From: Methylococcales bacterium
GTDB lineage: Bacteria; Pseudomonadota; Gammaproteobacteria; Methylococcales; Methylomonadaceae
Direction: 5' to 3'
DNA length: 7,240 nt
Assembly (NCBI GenBank): GCA_023134955.1
Contig: JAGLUC010000245.1
Span: 1-7,240 of the forward strand
A program made the position numbers and the translations under genes. Of this stretch, positions 1 to 5,397 are shown piece by piece; position 1 is the first letter of the stretch; each line of letters starts with the position of its first letter. The notes beneath the pieces are model-generated. The model made no database searches, was not told the origin of the DNA, and saw only the letters and a list, made by a program, of their open reading frames with translations.

Positions 1-854
1 GTGGCTCGGTTAATGTTTCACAAGTTCATTATGATGACGATGATATTAAGGAGCTAGGTTCTGCAACAGCATTATCAACCATTATTCATCCAAAAAATCC
101 TTATGCGCCATCGCTTCATATGCATATTAGCTGGACAGAAATGAAAATTGGACATGGTTATTGGCGAATGATGGCAGACCTTAATCCAGTAATTGAAAAT
201 AAAATCGCTACAGATTTATTCTCGGAATGTTTAAAAATAGTCGCACTCACAGAATATGAGTCAGCATCTAAACAAGGTGATAAATACTTTTATATACCTG
301 CCTTGGGAAGACATCGTGGAGTATCTCATTTTTATTTGGAAGAATATAACAGTAATAATGAGCAAGTTGATTATGATTTAGCAAAAGCCGTGGGTAAGGC
401 AGTTGTTGACGCTTATATAACAATCGTTTTTAAAGCTCTTGAAGAAAATCCTAATCCAGGTCAGAAGGCTTATCAGCAACAGCAAGATTACCACACTCTT
501 TATTTGTTTCAAGTTTTAACCTTGGATAGAGGGACAAGCTCAGGGCTATTGGTACATGATCAGAATGATCTTGGTATTATGGGATCATTACCCTCTCATA
601 TAAATAAAGCCTTGCTAACAACTTGGGTAGAAAAACTACAGAAACCACAGGATCAGTTGCTATTAGATATTTTGGCTGTATTACCTGATGAAGAACCTTG
701 TCTGGTTAATGAAGCGGTGAAATTGGCACTGGCTAAAGTGCTAAGGGAGTATTATCAAAAAAATCCTGATGCTTTGGCTATGCAGGCACAGGGGTATATT
801 ATTCCACCTACTGTTAATAATCATGTTTGGCAGACAAATAATATCAAAAGATAA
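1..854 (+). CDS. Divergent HemF-family protein (coproporphyrinogen III oxidase-like), 5'-truncated
   Basis: The reading frame is already open at base 3 and runs to TAA at 852-854, so 283 residues are visible and the start lies before the window. Seen: an HPKNPYAP segment (from base 87), then His at 117-119, an ADLNP segment (Asp at 177-179), RHRGVSHFYLEEY, KAVGKAVVDAYITIV, DRGT (525-536) and GSLPSHI. These align in order with the aerobic coproporphyrinogen III oxidase (HemF) family, which oxidatively decarboxylates coproporphyrinogen III to protoporphyrinogen IX in the cytoplasm. The His, the Asp of DLxP and the Asp-Arg of DRGT are kept. However, the Arg four residues after the His is Ser, the usual RRGRYVEFN block before DRGT is unrecognisable, and the GGRTES block after it is replaced. 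The C-terminus is also longer than in E. coli HemF. It is probably a paralogue with altered or lost activity rather than the housekeeping enzyme. Family membership is confident; function is not. Met at 120 is internal, not a start. Confidence 0.72.
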   Translation, partial: GSVNVSQVHYDDDDIKELGSATALSTIIHPKNPYAPSLHMHISWTEMKIGHGYWRMMADLNPVIENKIATDLFSECLKIVALTEYESASKQGDKYFYIPALGRHRGVSHFYLEEYNSNNEQVDYDLAKAVGKAVVDAYITIVFKALEENPNPGQKAYQQQQDYHTLYLFQVLTLDRGTSSGLLVHDQNDLGIMGSLPSHINKALLTTWVEKLQKPQDQLLLDILAVLPDEEPCLVNEAVKLALAKVLREYYQKNPDALAMQAQGYIIPPTVNNHVWQTNNIKR

Positions 855-858
855 TGGC

Positions 859-902
859 AACTAAACAACCACTGGGTAAAAGCTGGTGGTTGTTTAGTTT
901 TT
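859..902 (+). terminator. Rho-independent terminator after the HemF-like gene
   Basis: A perfect 14-bp stem (859-872 with 886-899; left arm AACTAAACAACCAC) has a 13-nt loop and runs into a T tract at 898-902. It starts 4 nt after the stop codon. On the minus strand the hairpin is not followed by a T run, so it should mainly stop plus-strand transcription, although it is also the only strong hairpin beyond the converging cimA gene. Confidence 0.85.
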
Positions 903-925
903 GTTATTCAATAGAGCCTAAAATA

Positions 926-2464
926 TCAACTCTGAGCTAACTCATGCAACTGAATATTGATAATCCTGAGCGCGGCTAATACGGCTGCGAACACCTGATT
1001 AGAATGTACGCCACGGGTTTTACGGGTTTTATTTTCACAATCCCAGGTGATAATACATTCTGTTAAGGCATTGGTATGTCCACCTTTGGGGATTCTGACT
1101 TCGTAATCTAATAAGGCGGGCAGGGTGTAGTCGTGTAGTTTCATGACTTTGTTGATGGCATCAATAAAGGCATCAAAGCCACCGTTACCAGAGCCTGATG
1201 CAATATGTGTTTCACCTTTTACTTTTACTCGTAAACTGACGGTTGCTTCTAAATTAAATCCACTGGTAATTGAGCAGTTGAGCAGTTTGATGTGCTGATA
1301 GCTTTTACTTTCTAATACATCGGCAATAATAAAGGGCAGGTCATCTGTGGTGATGGTTTGTTTTGAATCGCCTAATTTAACAATTCTGGCAAGAACTTTT
1401 TTTTGGTTTTCCTCTGATAAATCCAGCTCTAATAATTCCAGGTTTTTCTTTAATGAGGCTTTTCCACTCATTTTTCCTAAAGCATAGCTGTGGATACGGG
1501 AAAAGCGCTCAGGAACTAATCTGCTTTTATATAAGTCACCTTTATGGTCGCCATCTGCATGAATACCAGCGGTTTGAGTAAATACATCCACACCAATAAT
1601 AGGAGTGTTAGCTGCAACTCGCTTACCTGAGAAATTTTCCACCATATTACTGGTGCGAACCATGTTGCTTTCGTCTATGGATAATTCCATATTCATTTTG
1701 TCGCGTAATACCACGGTCACTTGAGCCAGTGATGCATTACCAGCACGTTCACCCAGGCAATTAACAGTACAGTGAATGGCATTGATACCTGCTTTAACCG
1801 CTGCCATAACATTAGCAGTGGCTAGACCATAATCATTGTGGGGATGAAAATCAAATTGAAGTTCTGGGTAACGATGACACATATCACCAAGATTATTAAG
1901 CACTTCATCAGGTGACATTACGCCTAATGTGTCAGGCAGCATAAAGTGGCTGATACCTGTCCGTTGCAAGCTATCCATTAAGGCGAAAACATAATTTTTG
2001 TTATCCTGATAACCATTTGACCAGTCTTCTAAGTAAACATTAACAGTTAAACCTTTGTCTAAGGCGTAATTAACGGTTTTAAGTATATCTGTTACATGTT
2101 GTTCTAAGGTTTTTCCTAATTGATTGCGGCAATGTTTTTCACTGCCTTTGGTGAGCAGGTTAATGACACTACCACCTGTTTCTATGATCCAGTCAACACT
2201 ACGGGTATGATCAACAAATCCGAGGACTTCCACACGACCATCAAAGCCTTCTTCTCTGGCCCATGTGTTGATACGGGTAACAGCTTGTTTTTCGCCTTCA
2301 GAAACTCTGGCAGATGCGACTTCTATACGGTCAACACGTAATGATTGCAACAGTGCTTTGGCAATATTGACTTTTTCATCAGGTGAATAAGAAACACCTT
2401 GCGTTTGTTCGCCATCACGTAGTGTGGTATCCATTAACTGGATATGTCTAGGTTGAGTGGACAT
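926..2464 (-). CDS. cimA: (R)-citramalate synthase, Leptospira type (isoleucine biosynthesis)
   Basis: This 512-residue enzyme of the isopropylmalate/homocitrate/citramalate synthase family is predicted to condense pyruvate and acetyl-CoA into (R)-citramalate, the first step of threonine-independent isoleucine synthesis. Seen: a TIM-barrel domain starting DTTLRDGEQ (Arg16, Asp17), metal ligands His207 and His209 in FHPHND, NCLGERAGN around 235-243, GIHADG at 300-305, and a C-terminal LeuA-type allosteric domain from about 390. Compared from memory with Leptospira interrogans CimA, it aligns almost without gaps, with the same numbering. The residues reported to form that enzyme's hydrophobic pyruvate pocket, Leu81, Leu104 and Tyr144, are all present. 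The start chosen is ATG at 2464: homology begins a few residues later, and AAGG lies 9 nt upstream. A longer open frame reaches 2626, but its first 54 codons run through a repeat and have no family similarity. It is last in the leuC-leuD-cimA cluster. The alternative is a pyruvate-tolerant LeuA2; the substrate pocket argues against it. Confidence 0.85.
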   Translation of the reverse strand: MSTQPRHIQLMDTTLRDGEQTQGVSYSPDEKVNIAKALLQSLRVDRIEVASARVSEGEKQAVTRINTWAREEGFDGRVEVLGFVDHTRSVDWIIETGGSVINLLTKGSEKHCRNQLGKTLEQHVTDILKTVNYALDKGLTVNVYLEDWSNGYQDNKNYVFALMDSLQRTGISHFMLPDTLGVMSPDEVLNNLGDMCHRYPELQFDFHPHNDYGLATANVMAAVKAGINAIHCTVNCLGERAGNASLAQVTVVLRDKMNMELSIDESNMVRTSNMVENFSGKRVAANTPIIGVDVFTQTAGIHADGDHKGDLYKSRLVPERFSRIHSYALGKMSGKASLKKNLELLELDLSEENQKKVLARIVKLGDSKQTITTDDLPFIIADVLESKSYQHIKLLNCSITSGFNLEATVSLRVKVKGETHIASGSGNGGFDAFIDAINKVMKLHDYTLPALLDYEVRIPKGGHTNALTECIITWDCENKTRKTRGVHSNQVFAAVLAALRIINIQLHELAQS

Positions 2465-2473
2465 AATTTGTTG

Positions 2474-2477
2474 CCTT
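2474..2477 (-). promoter_or_regulatory. Ribosome binding site deciding the cimA start
   Basis: On the minus strand AAGG (within CTAAGGCA) precedes ATG at 2464 by 9 nt. This supports the internal ATG over the upstream start at 2626, which would translate through the inverted repeat. Confidence 0.55.
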
Positions 2478-2495
2478 AGAAGAGCGTAGAGGTTG

Positions 2496-2536
2496 GCTCT
2501 AAGCCCTCCCTTGCTGGGGAGGGTTGGGTGAGGAGA
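2496..2536 (+). repeat. Left terminal inverted repeat
   Basis: This is a 41-nt arm pairing with 2618-2658, with one mismatch at 2531. It holds an internal CCCTCCC/GGGAGGG hairpin with a short loop (2504-2523). Confidence 0.85.
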
Positions 2537-2617
2537 GAGTAAAAAAGTATGTAATTCAAATTTTCTTTTGTCTCTTTTGTTGAAAAGAGTATTTAGAATA
2601 AGAGAGTTATTCTGATT

Positions 2618-2658
2618 TCTCCCCACCCAACCCTCCCCAGCAAGGGAGGGCTTAGAGC
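2618..2658 (-). repeat. Right terminal inverted repeat
   Basis: This is the 41-nt reverse-complement partner of 2496-2536, identical at 40 positions. Its outer end is 31 nt downstream of the leuD stop codon on the minus strand. Confidence 0.85.
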
Positions 2659-2689
2659 AATATAGTATTACAATTTAATATTAGTGAAT

Positions 2690-3301
2690 TTACACCCAAA
2701 GCCAAGGATGACTTTGTTTGTGCTTTTCTTCGTATTGATCAATTTTATCAATCTGTTGTAAAGTTAAGCTAATATCATCCAGGCCTTTAGATAGGTTTTC
2801 TTTGCGCGCATGATCTACCTCAAATTTAAAATCATTGCCTGCAGGTGTTGTAACTTGTTGGTTTTCTAAATCAACAACAAATTTAACGCCTTCGTTTGCT
2901 GAAACTTCATCCATTAATGTGGCTAGTGTAGTTTTATCAACAACAATAGGTAATACGCTGTTTTTAAAGCAGTTATTATAGAAAATATCGGCATAGCTGC
3001 TAGAAATAATGGTGTTAAAGCCATAATCCGCAATTGCCCAGGGTGCGTGTTCGCGTGATGAGCCGCAACCGAAGTTATCACCAACAACCAGTATTTTCGC
3101 ATCTTTGAAAGCAGGTTTATTCAGTTCAAATTCAGTGTTATCTGAGCCGTCTTCGTTATAACGCCAGTCATGGAATAAATGTACTCCAAATCCACTGCGT
3201 TCTACTTTCTTTAGAAACTGTTTAGGGATAATTTGGTCAGTATCAACATTGCTACGATTCATTAGAGCAGCAATACTTTCGTGTTTATTATAGGGTTCCA
3301 T
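2690..3301 (-). CDS. leuD: 3-isopropylmalate dehydratase small subunit
   Basis: This 203-residue small subunit of isopropylmalate isomerase is close in length to E. coli LeuD (201). With LeuC it forms the cytoplasmic heterodimer that converts 2-isopropylmalate to 3-isopropylmalate, and in many bacteria also citramalate to 3-methylmalate. Seen: NVDTDQIIPKQFL near 18-30, the swivel-domain signature GDNFGCGSSREHAPWAI at about 74-90, and YADIFYNNCFKNSVLPI at about 103-119, all typical of LeuD. The start is ATG at 3301, with a GGAAAAG purine-rich stretch just upstream. It follows leuC after only 23 nt, so the two are surely cotranscribed. The 225 nt to cimA downstream are unusually long for an operon and are mostly the inverted-repeat element. 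No damage or missing motif is visible. Confidence 0.96.
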   Translation of the reverse strand: MEPYNKHESIAALMNRSNVDTDQIIPKQFLKKVERSGFGVHLFHDWRYNEDGSDNTEFELNKPAFKDAKILVVGDNFGCGSSREHAPWAIADYGFNTIISSSYADIFYNNCFKNSVLPIVVDKTTLATLMDEVSANEGVKFVVDLENQQVTTPAGNDFKFEVDHARKENLSKGLDDISLTLQQIDKIDQYEEKHKQSHPWLWV

Positions 3302-3324
3302 AATTCTTTTCCAGTGATCCTTTA

Positions 3325-4722
3325 TTAAAGAGTGCGAATGTCAACAAAGTGACCAGCCGAGGCTGCGGCTGCTGCCATAGCAGGAGATACCAGATGGGTA
3401 CGTCCACCTTTGCCTTGACGACCTTCAAAGTTACGGTTTGAAGTTGATGCACTACGTTGTCCGGCAGTTAATTCATCGCCATTCATTGCCAGGCACATAG
3501 AGCAGCCTGGTTCACGCCATTCCCAGCCCGCATCAATAAAAATTTTATCTAAGCCTTCGTCTTCCGCTTGTTTTTTAACATGATAAGAACCTGGTACAGC
3601 AATCGCAGTCACGTTATCAGCTACTTTAGTACCTTTAGTCATTTCTGCTGCAATTCGGAAATCTTCAATACGACCGTTAGTGCATGAGCCAATAAAGATT
3701 AAGTCAACCGGGATGTCCGTGATTTTTGTATGTGCAGTTAAGCCCATATAATTTAGGGCATTCGAGCAAGCCTGGCGTTTAATTTCGTCATCAAAATCTT
3801 CAGGAGCAGGGACGATACTGGTTATACCTGTTACTTGTTCTGGTGATGTACCCCATGTAACTTGAGGTTCAATATCCGCAGCATTTAAGGTAATAATAGT
3901 GTCGAATTTAGCACCATCATCACTAGGTAGGCTTTTCCAGTAAGCAAGGGCTTTATCCCAATTATCACCAGATGGTGCAAATTCACGACCTTTCAGGTAA
4001 TCAAATGTTTTTTGGTCAGGTGCAACCAGTCCAGCTCTAGCACCTGCCTCAATTGCCATATTACAGAGGGTCATACGACCTTCCATAGACAAATTGGTAA
4101 TCGCCGATCCTGCGTATTCTATAACATGACCTGTACCGCCAGCCGTACCGATTTTACCTGTGATAGCCAGTGCTATATCTTTTGCTGATGCATATTTTGA
4201 TAATTCACCATCAATTTGAATCAGCATGGTTTTTGATTTTTGCTGCGGCAAGGTTTGAGTTGCCATCACATGCTCTACTTCTGATGTACCAATACCAAAA
4301 GCCAAGGCACCAAATGCACCATGAGTTGCAGTATGACTATCTCCACAAACTACAACCATACCAGGATGAACAAAGCCATGTTCTGGTACTACAATATGAA
4401 TAACACCGTTATTAGGGTTCTTCATATCATATAAATTAAGATTATTGTCCTGGCAGTTTTTTGCCATTGTTTCAATTTGCTTTTTAGCAATTGGGTCTGC
4501 AATTGGCAAATCTCTGTTTTTAGTGGGCACGCAGTGATCCATGGTTGCCAAAATACTATGAGGGTTGCGTACTTTACGATTAGACAGTCTTAGTCCTTCA
4601 AATGCTTGAGGGCTGGTTACTTCGTGCATTAAATGCCGATCAACATAGAGTAAAGGTGCTTGTCCGGCCGCTTCAACCACAAAATGGCTGTCCCAGATCT
4701 TTTCGTACATGGTTTTTTTCAT
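3325..4722 (-). CDS. leuC: 3-isopropylmalate dehydratase large subunit
   Basis: This 465-residue large, [4Fe-4S]-bearing subunit of isopropylmalate isomerase belongs to the aconitase superfamily. Seen: MYEKIWDSH at the N-terminus, VDRHLMHEVTSPQAF near 27-41, CGDSHTATHGAFGALAFGIG around 126-145, SMEGRMTLCNMAIE around 212-225, and the cluster cysteines Cys347 (GSCTNGR), Cys407 and Cys410 (GCSMCLAMN). These are the same positions as in E. coli LeuC (466 residues). STSNRNFEGRQG and LVSPAMAAAAA close the protein. ATG at 4722 is preferred over an in-frame TTG at 4743: homologues begin at this Met (M-x-K-T-x-YEK), and GGA sits 7 nt before it. It is the first gene of leuC-leuD-cimA. With no leuA or leuB beside it and CimA downstream, the isomerase is inferred to serve isoleucine synthesis, leucine synthesis or both. 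Confidence 0.96.
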   Translation of the reverse strand: MKKTMYEKIWDSHFVVEAAGQAPLLYVDRHLMHEVTSPQAFEGLRLSNRKVRNPHSILATMDHCVPTKNRDLPIADPIAKKQIETMAKNCQDNNLNLYDMKNPNNGVIHIVVPEHGFVHPGMVVVCGDSHTATHGAFGALAFGIGTSEVEHVMATQTLPQQKSKTMLIQIDGELSKYASAKDIALAITGKIGTAGGTGHVIEYAGSAITNLSMEGRMTLCNMAIEAGARAGLVAPDQKTFDYLKGREFAPSGDNWDKALAYWKSLPSDDGAKFDTIITLNAADIEPQVTWGTSPEQVTGITSIVPAPEDFDDEIKRQACSNALNYMGLTAHTKITDIPVDLIFIGSCTNGRIEDFRIAAEMTKGTKVADNVTAIAVPGSYHVKKQAEDEGLDKIFIDAGWEWREPGCSMCLAMNGDELTAGQRSASTSNRNFEGRQGKGGRTHLVSPAMAAAAASAGHFVDIRTL

Positions 4723-4801
4723 AGTATTTTCCGAAACTGACAAGCAGCTTTGATTCAGAGGCTGTCGATTACGTCAGGTATTTTCATTAAGTTAACTGCT
4801 C

Positions 4802-4831
4802 ATTATCGCTTAAATTGTAAGAGGGTTGCAA
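4802..4831 (-). promoter_or_regulatory. Candidate sigma-70 promoter of leuC-leuD-cimA
   Basis: On the minus strand TTGCAA (4826-4831) and GATAAT (4802-4807) are separated by 18 nt. The predicted transcript would start near 4795, leaving a leader of about 73 nt before the leuC ATG. I see no leader peptide rich in branched-chain codons and no attenuator-like terminator in that leader. Prediction by eye only. Confidence 0.4.
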
Positions 4832-4838
4832 TTACAAA
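4814..4838. promoter_or_regulatory. Dyad overlapping the -35 of the leuC promoter
   Basis: TTGTAA (4815-4820) and TTACAA (4832-4837) form an inverted repeat with an 11-nt gap, centred on the proposed -35 element. The same half-site recurs in the dyad at 4876-4898. This is a candidate binding site for a regulator; it is low-complexity and could be chance. Confidence 0.3.
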
Positions 4839-4875
4839 TGGACTTTGAAGTGTAAGAACAGCTAAAAAGCAGGTC

Positions 4876-4903
4876 ATTGTAAACAAAATGGATACAATCC
4901 ATT
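4876..4903. promoter_or_regulatory. Overlapping dyads upstream of leuC
   Basis: ATTGTA (4876-4881) and TACAAT (4893-4898) form an inverted repeat with an 11-nt gap. A second perfect dyad, AATGGAT-ACA-ATCCATT (4887-4903), overlaps it. Both lie between the divergent promoters, about 60 bp from the dyad over the leuC -35. The T-N11-A geometry fits the general LysR-type pattern, but no regulator gene is in the window. Confidence 0.35.
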
Positions 4904-4917
4904 AACGAATGGGCGTA

Positions 4918-4946
4918 TTGTTTCGGTTTAGTGTGTCTAGTATTAT
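4918..4946 (+). promoter_or_regulatory. Candidate sigma-70 promoter for the 49-residue membrane protein
   Basis: TTGTTT (4918-4923), a 17-nt spacer and TATTAT (4941-4946) face the small gene at 5013 and would give a leader of roughly 60 nt. It diverges from the leuC promoter. Confidence 0.45.
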
Positions 4947-5012
4947 ACTCAGCAACTTAAGGGTTACTTGTTTAGCCCATAGCAAATTTAAACTTTATTT
5001 AGAGCGTTACGC

Positions 5013-5162
5013 ATGACAGATATTAAAAAAGATATAGCAATTGGTTCATTATTTATTACGGGTATTTGGAGTTTCATTTCAGGTGCATTTATTATTTCTA
5101 CAGTAATGTTTGGTGCCGCCGCTATATTTAGTAATATTTTTTTAAGAGCAAGATTAAACTAA
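5013..5162 (+). CDS. Small hydrophobic membrane protein, 49 residues, unknown function
   Basis: The frame begins ATG ACA GAT at 5013 and ends with TAA at 5160-5162, encoding a short charged N-terminus (MTDIKKD), about 35 hydrophobic residues and a basic tail (LRARLN). The hydrophobic stretch, residues 8-43, is broken by Gly11, Gly17, Gly24 and Gly34 and a Gly-Ala-Ala-Ala run. It could form one long helix or a two-helix hairpin in the inner membrane, with the Lys and Arg ends both cytoplasmic in the hairpin case. GAG about 10 nt upstream is a weak ribosome binding site, and a good promoter lies 70 nt upstream. The gene diverges from leuC and is followed after about 100 nt by a strong terminator, so it looks like a single-gene unit. 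I do not recognise a named family. That it is a real gene rests on promoter, terminator and membrane-protein composition. Confidence 0.6.
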   Translation: MTDIKKDIAIGSLFITGIWSFISGAFIISTVMFGAAAIFSNIFLRARLN

Positions 5163-5266
5163 AACACTTTGATTTAGGTCGTTAGATATTGACTTGGTCA
5201 GGGTTTGTTAAAAAATTCATTACCTCCTCGTTTTGAAAGCAGGCACTATAGGACTGCAAACCTTAT
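5163..5266 (+). other. Transcribed spacer, possible structured 3' UTR or small RNA
   Basis: No coding frame is evident. GGTTTG (5202-5207) can pair with CAAACC (5257-5262) around a weaker GCAG/CTGC pairing (5239-5242 with 5254-5257), and the region ends directly at a strong terminator. It may be the 3' UTR of the 49-residue gene or a separate small RNA. No known RNA family is recognised. Confidence 0.25.
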
Positions 5267-5304
5267 AACCTCTTTTGGCATTTCACCAAAAGAGGTTTTT
5301 TTTT
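5267..5304 (+). terminator. Strong rho-independent terminator
   Basis: A perfect 12-bp stem (5267-5278 with 5286-5297, left arm AACCTCTTTTGG) has a 7-nt loop and a nine-T run at 5296-5304. It ends the transcript of the 49-residue gene or of a small RNA, and it insulates the secreted-protein gene at 5398. Confidence 0.92.
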
Positions 5305-5343
5305 GGATTTAATTAAACGCTGTTCAGTTAATATTCAGGGTGC

Positions 5344-5371
5344 TTTTGATATTCTAAACCCAACATCAAAA
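5344..5371. promoter_or_regulatory. Inverted repeat in the leader of the secreted-protein gene
   Basis: TTTTGAT (5344-5350) and ATCAAAA (5365-5371) are perfect inverted copies separated by 14 nt, ending 26 nt before the start codon. It could be an operator or an mRNA hairpin near the ribosome binding site. I found no convincing -35/-10 pair for this gene. Confidence 0.3.
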
Positions 5372-5386
5372 CAACCAAGTAAAAAC

Positions 5387-5391
5387 AGGAG
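5387..5391 (+). promoter_or_regulatory. Ribosome binding site of the secreted His/Arg-rich protein
   Basis: AGGAG stands 6 nt before ATG 5398, a near-ideal Shine-Dalgarno sequence that fixes this start. Confidence 0.8.
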
Positions 5392-5397
5392 CAAGTC

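Larger units (their letters stand above)
2496..2658. mobile_element. MITE-like element with 41-bp terminal inverted repeats, between leuD and cimA
   Basis: The arms 2496-2536 and 2618-2658 are inverted copies matching at 40 of 41 positions; the one difference is A at 2531 against C at 2623. They enclose 81 AT-rich bases. The outer ends begin GCTCTAAGCCCTCCC. Each G/C-rich arm also folds on itself (CCCTCCC with GGGAGGG). The AT-rich middle contains two further small hairpins: 2572-2578 with 2583-2589, and 2595-2601 with 2607-2613. Small size, long terminal repeats, no coding capacity and a composition unlike its surroundings fit a non-autonomous miniature element or a BIME-like repeat. I see no convincing target-site duplication, so the mobility claim is inference. 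It lies within the presumed leuCD-cimA transcript, where its RNA would form a very stable 41-bp hairpin. Confidence 0.75.

Noticed and set aside
120..854. Met at 120 as the start of the HemF-like gene
   Set aside because: The frame is open upstream to the window edge and those 39 codons encode conserved HemF-family sequence (HPKNPYAP), so the gene is truncated by the window.
2120..2341. 73-codon plus-strand open frame inside cimA
   Set aside because: It lies wholly antisense to the conserved TIM-barrel coding region, and no ribosome binding site or family similarity was seen.
2465..2626. 54-codon N-terminal extension of CimA
   Set aside because: It translates the inverted repeat and has no similarity to the family; the ATG at 2464 fits length and ribosome binding site.
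2496..2658. The inverted arms as a CRISPR fragment or as a terminator for leuD
   Set aside because: There are only two copies in inverted orientation without spacer arrays, and no T run follows the hairpins on the minus strand.
4170..4403. 77-codon plus-strand open frame inside leuC
   Set aside because: It is antisense to conserved LeuC motifs; its odd composition reflects the opposite strand.
4723..4743. TTG start for leuC, seven codons upstream
   Set aside because: ATG 4722 aligns with the N-terminus of other LeuC proteins, has GGA at suitable spacing and gives the usual 465 residues.
4723..4795. Leucine or isoleucine attenuator leader before leuC
   Set aside because: No short frame rich in branched-chain codons and no terminator-like hairpin was found in the leader.
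5344..5371. FNR/Anr box upstream of the secreted-protein gene
   Set aside because: The half-sites resemble TTGAT/ATCAA, but the gap is 14 nt rather than the 4 nt required.
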